Positions 47,946 to 58,125 of a stretch of DNA of 64,000 bases are shown here, in pieces. The stretch is from Novosphingobium sp. FSW06-99 (GTDB lineage: Bacteria; Pseudomonadota; Alphaproteobacteria; Sphingomonadales; Sphingomonadaceae): positions 174,894 through 238,893 of the forward strand of contig NZ_KQ954258.1 of the NCBI RefSeq assembly GCF_001519065.1. Direction: 5' to 3'. The first letter of the stretch is position 1, and each line of letters starts with the position of its first letter. A program made the translations under genes and the position numbers. The notes beneath the pieces were generated by a model, which did not search any database, was not told the origin of the DNA, and saw nothing but the letters and a program-made list of their open reading frames with translations.

Positions 47946-49094
47946 TCAATAAAAGTCAGGATTGGTGCGCACTTCGGCCAGCGTGATGCGCCCGGCCAGC
48001 ACGCGGAACACCCAGGCGGTGTAACCCACCACGATCGGCAGCAGCAGCACCGTCACCACCAGCATGTTGAACAGCGTCAACTGACTGGACGAGGCGTTCC
48101 ATACCGTCAGGCTCGATCGCGGATCGATCGTGCTGGGCAGGATATAGGGGAACATCGACAAACCGACCGTGGCGATGATCCCGACTGTCGCCAGCGCGGT
48201 TCCGGCAAAGGTTGCCCCCCCGCGCCGCGTCGCAATCCCGGCCAGCGCCAGCAATGGCCCGACAAACCCGGCCAGTGGCGCGATCAGCATCCAGGGGTGC
48301 GCGGCGAAATTGTCGAGCCACGCGCCCGGCGCCGCCACGCTGGTCGAATCGAGCGGGTTCGACGGCCCGGCCACATCGACCGCGCTGACCAACCGCATGC
48401 CGATACCCGCCTTGGCCACCATCACGCCGCCCAGCGCAAACAGCACCAGACTGGCAATCGCCGCAATCCGCCCGATCGTGCGCGCACGCGCCAGTACCGG
48501 GCCCTCTTCGGCCTTGACCGACAGCCAGCCCGCGCCGTGCAGCGCGATCATCGCCACCGACAACAGCCCGGTCAGCAGCGTGAACGGCGTGAACAGCCCG
48601 AGCAGCGAGCCGTGGTAGGTCATCCGCAGATCGCTGTCGAACGCGAACGGCGCGCCCACCAGCACATTGCCCACCGCCACACCGAACACCAGCGAGGGGA
48701 CAAATCCGCTGACAAACAGCGCCCAGTCCCACCGTGCGCGCCAGCGCGGATCGGGCCGTTTGGAGCGGTACTTGAACGACACCGGGCGCACGATCAGCGC
48801 CGCCAGCACCAGAAACATCGCCAGGTAAAACCCCGAAAAGCTGACCGCATAGACAAATGGCCAGGCGGCGAAGATCGCGCCGGCACCCAGGATCAGCCAG
48901 ACTTGGTGCCCTTCCCATTGCGCGGCCACGGTGTTGATGGTCTGGCGCCGTTCGTCATCACTATGCGCGACAAACGGCAACAGCGCGGCAACGCCAAGGT
49001 CATAGCCGTCGAGCAGCGCAAAGCCGATCAGCAGCACCCCCACCAGCGCCCACCAGATCAGGCGCAGGGTTTCATAATCGAGCGGGACAGTCAT
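47946..49094 (-). CDS. cydB: Cytochrome bd ubiquinol oxidase subunit II
   Basis: A 382-residue membrane protein, partner of CydA in the terminal oxidase that reduces oxygen with ubiquinol. The N-terminal YETLRLIWWALVGVLLIGFALLDGYDLGVAALLPF and WEGHQVWLILGAGAIFAAWPFVYA segments are diagnostic. Eight or nine spans are evident. It follows cydA by 14 bp and precedes cydX. Confidence 0.96.
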   Translation of the reverse strand: MTVPLDYETLRLIWWALVGVLLIGFALLDGYDLGVAALLPFVAHSDDERRQTINTVAAQWEGHQVWLILGAGAIFAAWPFVYAVSFSGFYLAMFLVLAALIVRPVSFKYRSKRPDPRWRARWDWALFVSGFVPSLVFGVAVGNVLVGAPFAFDSDLRMTYHGSLLGLFTPFTLLTGLLSVAMIALHGAGWLSVKAEEGPVLARARTIGRIAAIASLVLFALGGVMVAKAGIGMRLVSAVDVAGPSNPLDSTSVAAPGAWLDNFAAHPWMLIAPLAGFVGPLLALAGIATRRGGATFAGTALATVGIIATVGLSMFPYILPSTIDPRSSLTVWNASSSQLTLFNMLVVTVLLLPIVVGYTAWVFRVLAGRITLAEVRTNPDFY

Positions 49095-49108
49095 GCTGCG
49101 ATACTCCC

Positions 49109-50686
49109 TTATTCGGCCGGCAACGGGGCAAGCCCGTCGACGGAATCGTGGCCGTGGACATCGTGGTCGTGCGCGTGTTCGATCGGCCCTTTGCCGATCG
49201 AGGCCAGCATCAGCCGCACCTCGATCACCGCCAGCGCGCCATAGAGCGCAGTGAAACCGATGATCGTCGTCCACACTTGCGGCACGGTCAGCGACGAGGC
49301 GCCGAGGAAGGTCGGCAAGACCCCGTCGACCGCCCAGGGCTGGCGTCCGATTTCGGCCAGCATCCAGCCCGCTTCGATCGCCAGCCACGGCAGCGGCATC
49401 GCCACCAGCGCCAGCCGCAGGAACCAGCGGGTAGACAGGCGATGGGTGGAGGCCAGCCAGAACGCGGTGGCAAAGAACGCGATCAGCGCAAACCCGAACC
49501 CGGCCATGACACGGAACAACCAGAACACCACCGGCACATTGGGCACCGTATCGGCGGCCGCATGCAGGATCTGGTCATTGCTGGCCTGGCGGGGATCGGC
49601 GACATAGCGTTTGAGCAGCAGCGCAAAGCCGATATCGTCCTTATAGCGTTCGAACGTGGCGCGCGCCGCCGGATCGAACCGGTTGACCTTCAGCTTTTCG
49701 ACCGCGTCATAGGCGACGATGCCGTGGCGGATACGCTCATCAGCCTTAAGCACAAGATCGTCGATCCCGGTCACCTGGCCCGACAGGCTGCGCGTGGCGA
49801 TCAGGCCCAGCACATAGGGCACACGAATCGCAAAGCGGGTCTGGCGCGTCGCCACATCGGGCAGGCCGAACACGGTCAGCCCGGCGGGTGCCGGCTCGGT
49901 CTGCCACATCGCCTCGATCGCGGCGAGTTTCATCTTCTGGTTGTCGGTCAGCGTATAACCGCTTTCATCGCCCAGCACGACCACCGACAGCGACGAGGCC
50001 AGACCGAAGGCAGCCGCAACCATCATCGAGCGGCGCGCGACATTGGTCCATTTGCCCTGCAGCAAGTACCAGGCCGAGACCCCCACCACGAACGTCGCCG
50101 CGCAAACGTAACCCGCGCTGACGGTATGGACGAATTTCGCCTGTGCCACCGGATTGAACAGCACCGCCTTGAAATCGGTGACTTCCATCCGCATCGTTTC
50201 GGGGTTGAACACCGCCCCCACCGGGTTCTGCATCCAGCCGTTGGCGATCAGGATCCACAGCGCCGACAGATTGGTGCCGAGCGCGGTCAGGAACGTGACC
50301 CCCAGATGCTGCACCCGGCTGAGCTTGTCCCAGCCAAAGAACATCAGCCCGACCATCGTCGCTTCGAGGAAAAACGCCATCAGCCCTTCGATCGCCAGCG
50401 GCGCCCCGAAAATATCGCCGACATAGTGCGCGTAATAGGCCCAGTTGGTGCCGAACTCGAATTCCATGGTCAGCCCGGTGGCCACGCCGAGCACGAAATT
50501 GATTCCGAACAGGCGCCCCCAGAACCGGGTGATCACCCGCCAGATCGGCCGACCGGTGATGACATAGATGCTCTCCATGATCACCAGCATGAACGACAGG
50601 CCCAGCGTCAGCGGCACGAACAGGAAATGATACATCGCGGTCAGCGCAAATTGCAGCCGCGACAGTTCTACGACAGCCATATCCAT
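49109..50686 (-). CDS. cydA: Cytochrome bd ubiquinol oxidase subunit I
   Basis: A 525-residue subunit carrying haems b558, b595 and d. Early RLQFALTAMYHFLFVPLTLGL contains His20, aligned with the b595/d ligand region; GTNWAYYAHYVGDIFGAPLAIEG and FFLEATMVGLMFFGWD are family signatures; KFVHTVSAGYV holds the b558 histidine. GRQPWAVDGVLPT near the C-terminus is typical. The histidine-rich tail (HAHDHDVHGHD) is unusual and may bind metal. It is first gene of cydA-cydB-cydX and is divergent from cydDC. Confidence 0.96.
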   Translation of the reverse strand: MDMAVVELSRLQFALTAMYHFLFVPLTLGLSFMLVIMESIYVITGRPIWRVITRFWGRLFGINFVLGVATGLTMEFEFGTNWAYYAHYVGDIFGAPLAIEGLMAFFLEATMVGLMFFGWDKLSRVQHLGVTFLTALGTNLSALWILIANGWMQNPVGAVFNPETMRMEVTDFKAVLFNPVAQAKFVHTVSAGYVCAATFVVGVSAWYLLQGKWTNVARRSMMVAAAFGLASSLSVVVLGDESGYTLTDNQKMKLAAIEAMWQTEPAPAGLTVFGLPDVATRQTRFAIRVPYVLGLIATRSLSGQVTGIDDLVLKADERIRHGIVAYDAVEKLKVNRFDPAARATFERYKDDIGFALLLKRYVADPRQASNDQILHAAADTVPNVPVVFWLFRVMAGFGFALIAFFATAFWLASTHRLSTRWFLRLALVAMPLPWLAIEAGWMLAEIGRQPWAVDGVLPTFLGASSLTVPQVWTTIIGFTALYGALAVIEVRLMLASIGKGPIEHAHDHDVHGHDSVDGLAPLPAE

Positions 50687-50855
50687 TGGGTGGGATCCCT
50701 TTGCCTTTGCGAAACCGTGCTGCCCGGATCATCGCTGTGTTCGCCGAAAAACCGTTGCCTGCTTTTCTGCCCGATGGTCTAGGAGCGCATTCAGTCCGGC
50801 ATTGTGCCGGGGCCGATATCAAAGCTATGCCGCGAAACCTTATGTCTTCATCCGT

Positions 50856-52445
50856 ATGACCGGTACAGCCATGTGGTCCCGCATGGTGCGGCCCGATTTG
50901 CGCGCGTCGCTGTGGTGGAGCGCGGACAGTATCGGGGCCATTGTGTTCGCTGGCGGGCTAGGCCTCATCATAGCGCGAAACATTGATACGTATCAAACTG
51001 TTCATGCAGGAATGGTGCTGATTGTCGGCGGGGCGCTGTGGCGCGGCGCGGCACAGGGCGCCGCCCGCGCGCGCGGCGCCATCGCCGCCGCCGCCGTGCA
51101 CCGCCGCTTGCGCCAGGATCTGCTGCCGCGCCTGCTGCCCAGTCGCCTGATGCGCGGCGCGCTGGTGGGTGAAGACATGCATCTGGCGGTCGATGCGATC
51201 GCCGCGACCGAGGGGCATATCGCGCGGTTCCTGCCCTTGCGCATGGCGGCCGGTGTCTCGCCGCTGCTGATCGCGCTGGCCGCCGCGCCGGCCAGCCCGG
51301 TCGCGGCGGCGATCATGCTGGCCACGCTGGTGCCGTTCGTGCTGGGGATGATCGTGGCGGGCGGCGCGGCCGCGCGCCGGGCCGAGGCACAGCATCGCGC
51401 GCTGGCGCGGCTGTCGGGGCTGTTTGTCGACCGGCTCGGCACTTTGCCGACGATCCTGCTGTTTGGCGCCGAACAGCGCGTGGCGCGCCATCTGGGCGAG
51501 GCGGCACAGGCGGTGGCGCGGCGCACCATGGCGGTGCTGACGGTGGCGTTCGTGTCTTCGGCGGTGCTGGAATTCATGGCCGCGCTGGCGGTCGCGCTGG
51601 TCGCGGTGTGGTGCGGGTTTGCGCTGCTCGGGCTGTTGCCGTTTCACCTGGGCCGGCACCTGACTTTGCCGCGCGCGTTCTATGTGCTGGCGCTGGCACC
51701 CGAATTCTATCTCGGCCTGCGCCGTCTGGCCGGCGCCTATCACGAACGCCAACAGGGCGAAGCCGCGCTGGCGGCCATGGCGCAGGCCGCCGCGCGCATG
51801 CCCGTACTGCCCCCGCCCGCCCCGGCGCCCACACGCTGGAGCGGGCGCGCGGTGGTGGTGCGCCATGCCGACGGCACGCTGATCGGCCCGCTGGGCTGGG
51901 ACTGGCACGGCGCCGGGCTCCATGTGGTGACCGGGCCGACCGGTGGTGGCAAGACATCGCTGCTGCGCGCGCTGATCGGCCAGATTCCGCTCGAAAGCGG
52001 CACGATCATGGCCGATGAGGCGCCGTTTGCGCCGGGCAGCGCCAACCATGCGATCGGCTGGGCCGGGCAGCAGGTCGCGCTGTTGCCCGGAACCTTGCGC
52101 AGCAATCTGGCGCATGGCGGGGCCGGTGATACCGCGATGCGCGCCTGCCTCGATCAACTTGGGCTGGGGCCCTTGCTGGATGCGCGCGGCGGGCTCGATT
52201 GCGCGATCGACCACAAGGGCGCGGGCCTGTCGGGCGGCGAACGGCGGCGGATCGGGCTGGCACGCGCGGTGCTGTCCGGGCGCGCGGTGCTGGTGCTCGA
52301 CGAACCGACCGCCGACCTTGATGCCGCCACGGCACAGGCCGTGCGCGCGCTGCTGGCCGATCTTGCCACGCGGCACCTGATCGTGGCGGCCACGCACGAC
52401 GCCGATCTGGTCGCGCTGGCCCGGTCGGTCACCCCCGTCGCATGA
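50856..52445 (+). CDS. cydD: Heterodimeric ABC exporter subunit CydD
   Basis: About 529 residues, half of the CydDC thiol (cysteine/glutathione) exporter needed for cytochrome bd assembly. Membrane part to about 320 (ALARLSGLFVDRLGTLPTILLFG; VAFVSSAVLEFMAALAVALVAV), then an ATPase with Walker A GPTGGGKTS, signature LSGGERRRIGLARAV and Walker B VLVLDEPTADLD. The ATG at 50856 keeps the first span, which aligns with CydD of E. coli; a later ATG at 51012 would lose it. The ribosome site is weak. It overlaps cydC by 4 bp. Confidence 0.93.
   Translation: MTGTAMWSRMVRPDLRASLWWSADSIGAIVFAGGLGLIIARNIDTYQTVHAGMVLIVGGALWRGAAQGAARARGAIAAAAVHRRLRQDLLPRLLPSRLMRGALVGEDMHLAVDAIAATEGHIARFLPLRMAAGVSPLLIALAAAPASPVAAAIMLATLVPFVLGMIVAGGAAARRAEAQHRALARLSGLFVDRLGTLPTILLFGAEQRVARHLGEAAQAVARRTMAVLTVAFVSSAVLEFMAALAVALVAVWCGFALLGLLPFHLGRHLTLPRAFYVLALAPEFYLGLRRLAGAYHERQQGEAALAAMAQAAARMPVLPPPAPAPTRWSGRAVVVRHADGTLIGPLGWDWHGAGLHVVTGPTGGGKTSLLRALIGQIPLESGTIMADEAPFAPGSANHAIGWAGQQVALLPGTLRSNLAHGGAGDTAMRACLDQLGLGPLLDARGGLDCAIDHKGAGLSGGERRRIGLARAVLSGRAVLVLDEPTADLDAATAQAVRALLADLATRHLIVAATHDADLVALARSVTPVA
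50983..50996. promoter_or_regulatory. Perfect FNR/ANR-type box inside cydD
   Basis: TTGATACGTATCAA matches the TTGAT-N4-ATCAA consensus at all ten fixed positions. It lies at codons 43-47 of cydD and about 300 bp upstream of the cydA start. Since cyd genes are commonly controlled by FNR-type oxygen sensors, it may serve cydA from within cydD. No such box is seen in the 169-bp cydA-cydD gap. Confidence 0.5.
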
Positions 52446-54016
52446 TCCCCTTGCTGATCGAGCCCTTGCGCGCACAGCGCCGCAGCCTGCGGCTGGCGAT
52501 GGTCTGCGCCATGTGCGCCGCGCTGGCAGCGGTGGTGCTGCTGGCGGTATCGGGCTGGTTTCTTGCCGGAGCGGGCGTCGCCGGGGTGTCGGGCGTGGCC
52601 GCAGTGCAGGCGTTCAATTACCTGTTGCCCAGCGCCACCGTGCGCGCGGCGGCAATCGTGCGCACGCTGGCGCGCCATGGCGAGCGCCTGCTGGGCCATC
52701 GTGGCGCGCTGTTCGCACTGGCCGATCTGCGCACCGCGGTGTTCGTGCAAGTGGCACGCGCCGCGCTCCATGGGCGCGAGCCGGGCCGCAGCGGGCTGAT
52801 CGCGCACAGTCTGGGCCACGATGTCGATGTGCTGGAAGACGCGGTGATCCGCCGCATTGGCCACACCGGCGCGCTGGCGGGCGCGGGCGCGGGATTGGCC
52901 GGGGCGCTGATGCTGGGTTGGCCTGCGGCGCTGGTGATGGCGGTGGCGCTGGTGGTGATGCGGCTGGTGCTGCGCGCGATGGCGGCGCGGCTGCTGCCGG
53001 CGGCGCAGGCCCGCGCGGCGGCGGCGCAGGCGGCGATGCAGGCCGACTATGCCGAAATGGCCGGGCCTGCCGCCGATATCGCGATCTATGATCTGGCCGG
53101 GCCGATGGCTACCGCCTTTGCCGCCGCGGCTGCGCCGCGCGATGCCGCGATGATCGCGCTGGCGCGGGCCGAAGGCGCGATGCTGGCGGCGCAGGCGATG
53201 ATGACCGGGCTGACTCTCGCCGCGATGGTCTGGCTGGCACCGGTGGCGCTGCCGCCGCTGGCGCTCGGCCTGTTGGGGGCAAGCGCGGCGTTGGAAATCT
53301 GGGGCGGGCTGGTGCAGACCGACTTTGCCCGGCACCGTATCGTGCAGGCGCAGGCGCGGCTGACCGCGCTGGGCGATCATGCCCCGCGCGCCGTGACCGC
53401 GATCGCCGCCAATCCGCCAATCGCGATCGATGGCCACATGTATGCGCCAGGCACCCGTCTGGCGCTGACCGGCGCATCGGGCACCGGCAAGACCCGGCTG
53501 ATCGAAACGCTGGTCGGCCTGCGCGGCGACGCCCCGCAGCACTTGCGCGTCGATGGCCATGATCCGCGCACGCTCGGGCTGGCCACGCTGCGCCCGGTGT
53601 TTGCGTTGTGCGCGCAGGATACCCCGCTGATCGCCGGGACCGTGGCCGACAACTTGCGGCTGGCACGGCCCGGCATCGATGCGGCGGCGATGTGGCAGGC
53701 GCTGCACTGCGCCTGTCTGGATGACGATGTCCGCGCTTTGCCCGATGGGCTGGACCAATGGCTGAGCGGCGATGGCGCGCGGCTGTCGGGCGGACAGCGG
53801 CGACGGCTGGCACTGGCGCGCGCGTTGCTGGCGCCGTGTCCCTGGCTGGTGCTCGATGAACCGAGCGAAGGGCTTGATGCCGCGACCGAGGCGTTGCTGG
53901 TCATCCGGCTGAGCGAAGTGCTGGCCGCCACCGGGCAGGGGCTGATCCTGGTCAGCCACCGCCCGGCGCTGGCGGTGCTGGCGCACGAAACGCTGCGCCT
54001 GCCTGCGGCGGGTTGA
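52442..54016 (+). CDS. cydC: Heterodimeric ABC exporter subunit CydC
   Basis: A 524-residue partner of CydD. Six hydrophobic spans in the first 290 residues ([22 protein letters not shown] resembles other CydC proteins), then the ATPase: Walker [10 protein letters not shown], signature [16 protein letters not shown] and Walker [13 protein letters not shown], with switch histidine in LVSHRP. It exports cysteine or glutathione to the periplasm. Overlap with cydD shows coupled synthesis. A start 36 bp downstream of its stop begins serS. Confidence 0.93.
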   Translation: MIPLLIEPLRAQRRSLRLAMVCAMCAALAAVVLLAVSGWFLAGAGVAGVSGVAAVQAFNYLLPSATVRAAAIVRTLARHGERLLGHRGALFALADLRTAVFVQVARAALHGREPGRSGLIAHSLGHDVDVLEDAVIRRIGHTGALAGAGAGLAGALMLGWPAALVMAVALVVMRLVLRAMAARLLPAAQARAAAAQAAMQADYAEMAGPAADIAIYDLAGPMATAFAAAAAPRDAAMIALARAEGAMLAAQAMMTGLTLAAMVWLAPVALPPLALGLLGASAALEIWGGLVQTDFARHRIVQAQARLTALGDHAPRAVTAIAANPPIAIDGHMYAPGTRLALTGASGTGKTRLIETLVGLRGDAPQHLRVDGHDPRTLGLATLRPVFALCAQDTPLIAGTVADNLRLARPGIDAAAMWQALHCACLDDDVRALPDGLDQWLSGDGARLSGGQRRRLALARALLAPCPWLVLDEPSEGLDAATEALLVIRLSEVLAATGQGLILVSHRPALAVLAHETLRLPAAG

Positions 54017-54051
54017 AAGCGGGCGCGTGCGCGGGCATAGGCTGGCATATC

Positions 54052-55332
54052 ATGCACGACATTCGACAGATCCGCGACAATCCCGAAGCCTTTGACGCGG
54101 GCCTCGCCCGGCGCGGGCTGGCCCCGGCAGCCGCCGACATCGTGGCGCGCGATGTCGCCCGGCGCGACTTGCTGACCCGCATGCAGGAGGCGCAGGCCCG
54201 CCGCAACGAAGCCTCGAAAGCGATCGGCGCAGCGATGGGCAAGGGCGATCATGCCACCGCCGATGCGCTGAAGGCCGAAGTCGCCGCGCTGAAGGACACG
54301 CTGCCCGCGCTCGAAGAGGACGAACGGCACCTGACCGCCGATCTCAACGCGCTGCTCGCCGCGCTGCCCAATATCCCCGTACTCGAAGTGCCCGAGGGCG
54401 CCGACGAGGCCGACAATGTCGAAGTGCTGCGCTGGGGCACCCCGCCCGCGTTCACCTTCACCCCGCGCGAACATGCCGATATCGGGCCCGCGCTGGGTCT
54501 CGATTTCGAAACCGGCGCGGCGCTGTCGGGCGCACGGTTCACCTTTCTGCGCGGGCAGATGGCGCGGTTGCACCGCGCGCTGGCGCAGTTCATGCTCGAC
54601 ATGCAGGTCGGCCCGCATGGTTATACCGAATGCATCACCCCGCTGCTGGTGCGCGACGAGGCCGCGTTCGGCACCGGCCAATTGCCGAAATTCGCCGAAG
54701 ACCTGTTCCAGACCACCGACGGGCGCTGGCTGATCCCCACCGCCGAAGTCAGCCTGACCAATTCGGTGCGCGAACAGATCCTGACCGAGGCGGCACTGCC
54801 CTTGCGGATGACCGCGCTGACCCCCTGTTTCCGTTCAGAAGCGGGCGCGGCGGGGCGCGACACGCGCGGGTTCATCCGCCAGCACCAGTTCGAAAAGGTC
54901 GAGCTGGTGTCGATCACCCGCCCCGCAGACTCCGCCGCCGAACACGAACGCATGACCCAATGCGCAGAAGCGGTGTTGCAGGCGCTTGGCCTGGCCTATC
55001 GCAAAGTGCTGCTGTGCAGCGGCGACATGGGCTTTACCGCGCAAAAGACCTATGATCTCGAAGTCTGGCTGCCGGGTCAGCAGGCCTATCGCGAGATCTC
55101 GTCGTGTTCGAACTGCGGCGATTTCCAGGCACGGCGCATGAACGCGCGGTTCCGGCCAGAGGGCGCCAAGGGCACCGAATTCGTCCACACGCTCAATGGA
55201 TCGGGCCTGGCGGTCGGCCGCACGCTGGTCGCGGTGCTGGAAAATTACCAGCAGGCCGACGGCTCGGTAGACGTGCCCCCCGCGCTGGCGCCCTATATGG
55301 GCGGCTTGACCCGGCTCGTTCCGCACACGTGA
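54052..55332 (+). CDS. serS: Seryl-tRNA synthetase
   Basis: A 426-residue class II synthetase charging tRNA-Ser. The N-terminal arm is a long helical hairpin (residues 40-100). Motif 2 ([28 protein letters not shown]) and motif 3 ([20 protein letters not shown]) are intact, with TAEVSLTN and [15 protein letters not shown] between. The ATG at 54052 begins the family N-terminus [14 protein letters not shown]. The stop overlaps the next gene by 3 bp. Confidence 0.97.
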   Translation: MHDIRQIRDNPEAFDAGLARRGLAPAAADIVARDVARRDLLTRMQEAQARRNEASKAIGAAMGKGDHATADALKAEVAALKDTLPALEEDERHLTADLNALLAALPNIPVLEVPEGADEADNVEVLRWGTPPAFTFTPREHADIGPALGLDFETGAALSGARFTFLRGQMARLHRALAQFMLDMQVGPHGYTECITPLLVRDEAAFGTGQLPKFAEDLFQTTDGRWLIPTAEVSLTNSVREQILTEAALPLRMTALTPCFRSEAGAAGRDTRGFIRQHQFEKVELVSITRPADSAAEHERMTQCAEAVLQALGLAYRKVLLCSGDMGFTAQKTYDLEVWLPGQQAYREISSCSNCGDFQARRMNARFRPEGAKGTEFVHTLNGSGLAVGRTLVAVLENYQQADGSVDVPPALAPYMGGLTRLVPHT

Positions 55333-56093
55333 GGCGCAGCCGGGTCTGGCCGGCGCTGATCGCGCTTGCTGCGGGCGCGCTGGCGCAGCCTGCGCTGCCC
55401 GCCACGGCGCCGATCGTGGCCTGGACTTACACGGTCCGCCCCGGCGACACACTGGCCTCGATCGCCGCGCGCATGGCGCTGTCGCCCGGCGATCTGGCCC
55501 GTGCCAACGCGATCAGCCTGGACACGCCGCTGGTGCCCGGCACTGTGCTCAAACGCCCCGATCCCAACGGCATGCCGGCGCGGACGGCACGCACGCCACG
55601 CCCCGTGCGCCGCCCGCCAACGCCGCCGCGCCCCGCGCCGGTGGTCCGGCCCGCCCCGCCCGAACGCCCGGTGCCGCAACCCGCGCCCGTCCATCATGCC
55701 GATCTGACCACCCCGCACCTGATCTGGCCGACATCGGGCGCAGTGGTCACGCGGTTTGCCGCCACCGTCCATGGCCAGCCCGACAACGGCATCGATCTGG
55801 CCGCGTTTGCGGGCATGACCGTGCGCGCAGCAGCGGCCGGCAAAGTGATCTTTGCCGGGACCGAGCCCGAACGGTTCGGCCAGTTGATCGTGATCGACCA
55901 CGGCGACGGCTGGGCCACCGCCTATGCCTATCTTGGCAAAGTCGCGGTCAAGACCGGGGAAACGGTGCAGCGCGGCAGCGTGATCGCGCGCATCGGCGCC
56001 AGCGGAGAGGCGAAAAAGCCCACGCTGCATTTCGAACTGCGTCACGACAACGTGCCGCAAAACCCGGTGCCCGCACTGCCTGTCCGGCTGTGA
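55329..56093 (+). CDS. LysM and degenerate LytM (M23) domain protein, NlpD/EnvC-like
   Basis: About 254 residues starting at GTG 55329, overlapping the serS stop. A signal peptide (to about 25) is followed by a LysM domain ([29 protein letters not shown]), a proline-rich linker, and a LytM domain from about residue 150. The zinc motif HxxxD of active M23 peptidases is replaced by DNGIDLAA and the HxH motif by LHFELR preceded by Thr, as in NlpD and EnvC. It is probably a cell-wall amidase activator rather than a peptidase. Confidence 0.85.
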   Translation: MRRSRVWPALIALAAGALAQPALPATAPIVAWTYTVRPGDTLASIAARMALSPGDLARANAISLDTPLVPGTVLKRPDPNGMPARTARTPRPVRRPPTPPRPAPVVRPAPPERPVPQPAPVHHADLTTPHLIWPTSGAVVTRFAATVHGQPDNGIDLAAFAGMTVRAAAAGKVIFAGTEPERFGQLIVIDHGDGWATAYAYLGKVAVKTGETVQRGSVIARIGASGEAKKPTLHFELRHDNVPQNPVPALPVRL

Positions 56094-56099
56094 TCGGGA

Positions 56100-56513
56100 T
56101 CACCCGCCCAACAGGAAAAACGTCAGCCCCATCGACAGATAGGCCACCAGCCACTGCCCCGCATCGATCAGCGCCAACCGCAGGCTGATGCGCAAGTTCA
56201 GATAGTTGATCCACATCGCCGGGATCACGAAGGCCCCCGCCAGCCCGCCCGACATCATGAAATAGAGCCACGGTTTCACCGCCAGCGTGGCCCCGCCGAC
56301 GCGCGCGAACATGTGCCCGATCATCGTCGATGACAGCACCAACAGCAAGAACGTCAGCGCCAGCGTGCGCCACGGCGCGACTCGCTGGCCCAGCCCGCCG
56401 GGGCCTAGCTCTTCCAGCCGGGCCCGGCCAAACAGGCGCCCGTTCCACACCAGCGACACCCCCAGCGCCACCAGTGCCGCAACCAGCACCGCCAACCAGT
56501 TAACCGGACCCAT
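56100..56513 (-). CDS. DUF1761-like membrane protein
   Basis: A 137-residue protein with four hydrophobic segments (starting MGPVNWLAVLVAALVALGVSLVWNGRLFG). The arrangement resembles the DUF1761 family, whose function is unknown. It faces the LytM gene with a 6-bp gap and is divergent from rimO. No catalytic motif is visible. Confidence 0.7.
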   Translation of the reverse strand: MGPVNWLAVLVAALVALGVSLVWNGRLFGRARLEELGPGGLGQRVAPWRTLALTFLLLVLSSTMIGHMFARVGGATLAVKPWLYFMMSGGLAGAFVIPAMWINYLNLRISLRLALIDAGQWLVAYLSMGLTFFLLGG

Positions 56514-56622
56514 CAGGTTCTATCCTTTTGCGCCATATCGCGAAAATGGCGAAAATTAAGCATAGAGGACGGGCTCTGGCTTGGCAAACCGACTCAAGGT
56601 GACGCGGCGCGAAAAAAGGGCT

Positions 56623-58041
56623 ATGCGCCGCCGCCTGATGGCTTCTGAACAATCCCCCACTGCAATCGCCTCCCCCCGCCGTGTCGGCATGGTCAGCCTT
56701 GGCTGTCCCAAGGCGCTGGTCGATTCCGAACGCATCCTGACCCGGCTGCGCGCCGATGGCTATGACATGAGCGCCGATTACCAGGGTGCCGATGTCGTGC
56801 TGGTCAACACCTGCGGCTTTCTCGATTCGGCCAAGGAAGAAAGCCTGTCGGCAATCGGCGAGGCAATGGCCGAAAATGGCCGGGTGATCGTGACCGGATG
56901 CATGGGCAACGAAGCCGATGTGATCCGCGCGCGCTTTCCCGGCGTGCTGGCGGTAACCGGCGCGCACCAGTATGAAGACGTGGTCGATGCGGTGCATGCC
57001 GCCGCCCCGCCGGGCCTGGGGCCTTATGTCGATCTGATCCCGCAGGCGGTGCCGGGCGATGTCAAGCTGACCCCGCGTCACTACAGCTATGTCAAGATTT
57101 CCGAAGGCTGCAACCACGCCTGCGCATTCTGCATCATCCCGCAATTGCGCGGCGGGCTGGTCAGCCGGCGCATCGATGCCGTGCTGCGCGAAGCGGAAAA
57201 GCTGGTCGCGGCGGGCACGCGCGAATTGCTGATCATCAGCCAGGACACATCGGCCTATGGCGTCGATGTGCGGCATGAGGAACGCCAGTGGAAGGGTCAG
57301 GCCGTGCGCACGCATATGACCGACCTGGCGCGCGAACTGGGTGGCCTGCGTACCCCCGAGGGCCAGGTGCCCTGGGTGCGGCTGCACTATGTCTATCCCT
57401 ATCCCCATGTCGAGGCAGTGATCCCGCTGATGGCGCAAGGGTTGCTGACGCCTTATCTCGACATCCCGTTCCAGCATGCCAGCCCCAGTGTGCTGCGCGC
57501 GATGAAGCGCCCGGCCAACGAGGCCAAAGTGCTGGAACGACTGCGCACCTGGCGCGAAATCTGCCCCGATATCGCCATCCGGTCGAGCTTTGTGGTCGGC
57601 TTTCCGGGCGAGACCGAAGACGATTTCCGCTATCTGCTCGACTGGCTCGATGAAGCGCAGCTCGATCGCGTGGGCGCGTTCCGGTTCGAACCGGTGGCGG
57701 GCGCGGCGGCCAACGCCCTGCCCGATCCGGTGCCCGAAGCGGTCAAGGAAGAACGCTATGCGCGGATCATGGAAAAGACCCAAAGCATCAGCCGCGCCAA
57801 ACTGGCCGCCAAAGTGGGCCGCACGCTGCGCGTGATCATCGATGACGTGGGCGAACCCGACGAAGACGGCGATCTGGGCGCCAGCGGCCGGTCACAGGCC
57901 GATGCCCCGGAAATCGACGGCGCGGTGCACTTGCGCAATGTGCCCGCCACCCTGACGCCGGGCCAGTTTGTCGATGTCATCGTCGAGGACTCCGACGATC
58001 ACGACTTGTTCGGCGTGATCGCAGGCACCCCGGAATCCTGA
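56623..58041 (+). CDS. rimO: Ribosomal protein S12 methylthiotransferase
   Basis: A 472-residue radical SAM enzyme that methylthiolates an aspartate of ribosomal protein S12. The N-terminal cluster cysteines are Cys28 ([12 protein letters not shown]), Cys64 (NTCGF) and Cys93 (TGCMGN); the radical SAM motif CNHACAFC is at 163-170. DTSAYGVD and [12 protein letters not shown] are typical of RimO, and a C-terminal TRAM domain follows. The ATG at 56623 follows AAAAAAGGG; an upstream TTG and a later ATG at 56638 are less likely. Confidence 0.95.
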   Translation: MRRRLMASEQSPTAIASPRRVGMVSLGCPKALVDSERILTRLRADGYDMSADYQGADVVLVNTCGFLDSAKEESLSAIGEAMAENGRVIVTGCMGNEADVIRARFPGVLAVTGAHQYEDVVDAVHAAAPPGLGPYVDLIPQAVPGDVKLTPRHYSYVKISEGCNHACAFCIIPQLRGGLVSRRIDAVLREAEKLVAAGTRELLIISQDTSAYGVDVRHEERQWKGQAVRTHMTDLARELGGLRTPEGQVPWVRLHYVYPYPHVEAVIPLMAQGLLTPYLDIPFQHASPSVLRAMKRPANEAKVLERLRTWREICPDIAIRSSFVVGFPGETEDDFRYLLDWLDEAQLDRVGAFRFEPVAGAAANALPDPVPEAVKEERYARIMEKTQSISRAKLAAKVGRTLRVIIDDVGEPDEDGDLGASGRSQADAPEIDGAVHLRNVPATLTPGQFVDVIVEDSDDHDLFGVIAGTPES

Positions 58042-58046
58042 CTCAA

Positions 58047-58075
58047 AAAGCCCCTCCCCTGAGGGGAGGGGCTTT
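58047..58075 (+). terminator. Rho-independent terminator after rimO
   Basis: AAAGCCCCTCCCC pairs perfectly with GGGGAGGGGCTTT around a 3-nt TGA loop, a 13-bp stem starting 6 bp after the rimO stop. The A-run before and T-run after suit termination in both directions. Confidence 0.85.
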
Positions 58076-58125
58076 ATTGCCAAAAGCGATTGCGCCGACC
58101 ACGCAGGCGGCTAGGTTGCGCCGCC

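Noticed and set aside
51012..52445. A shorter cydD starting at ATG 51012, which would leave the FNR box upstream of the gene
   Set aside because: It would remove the first transmembrane segment, which aligns with that of known CydD proteins.
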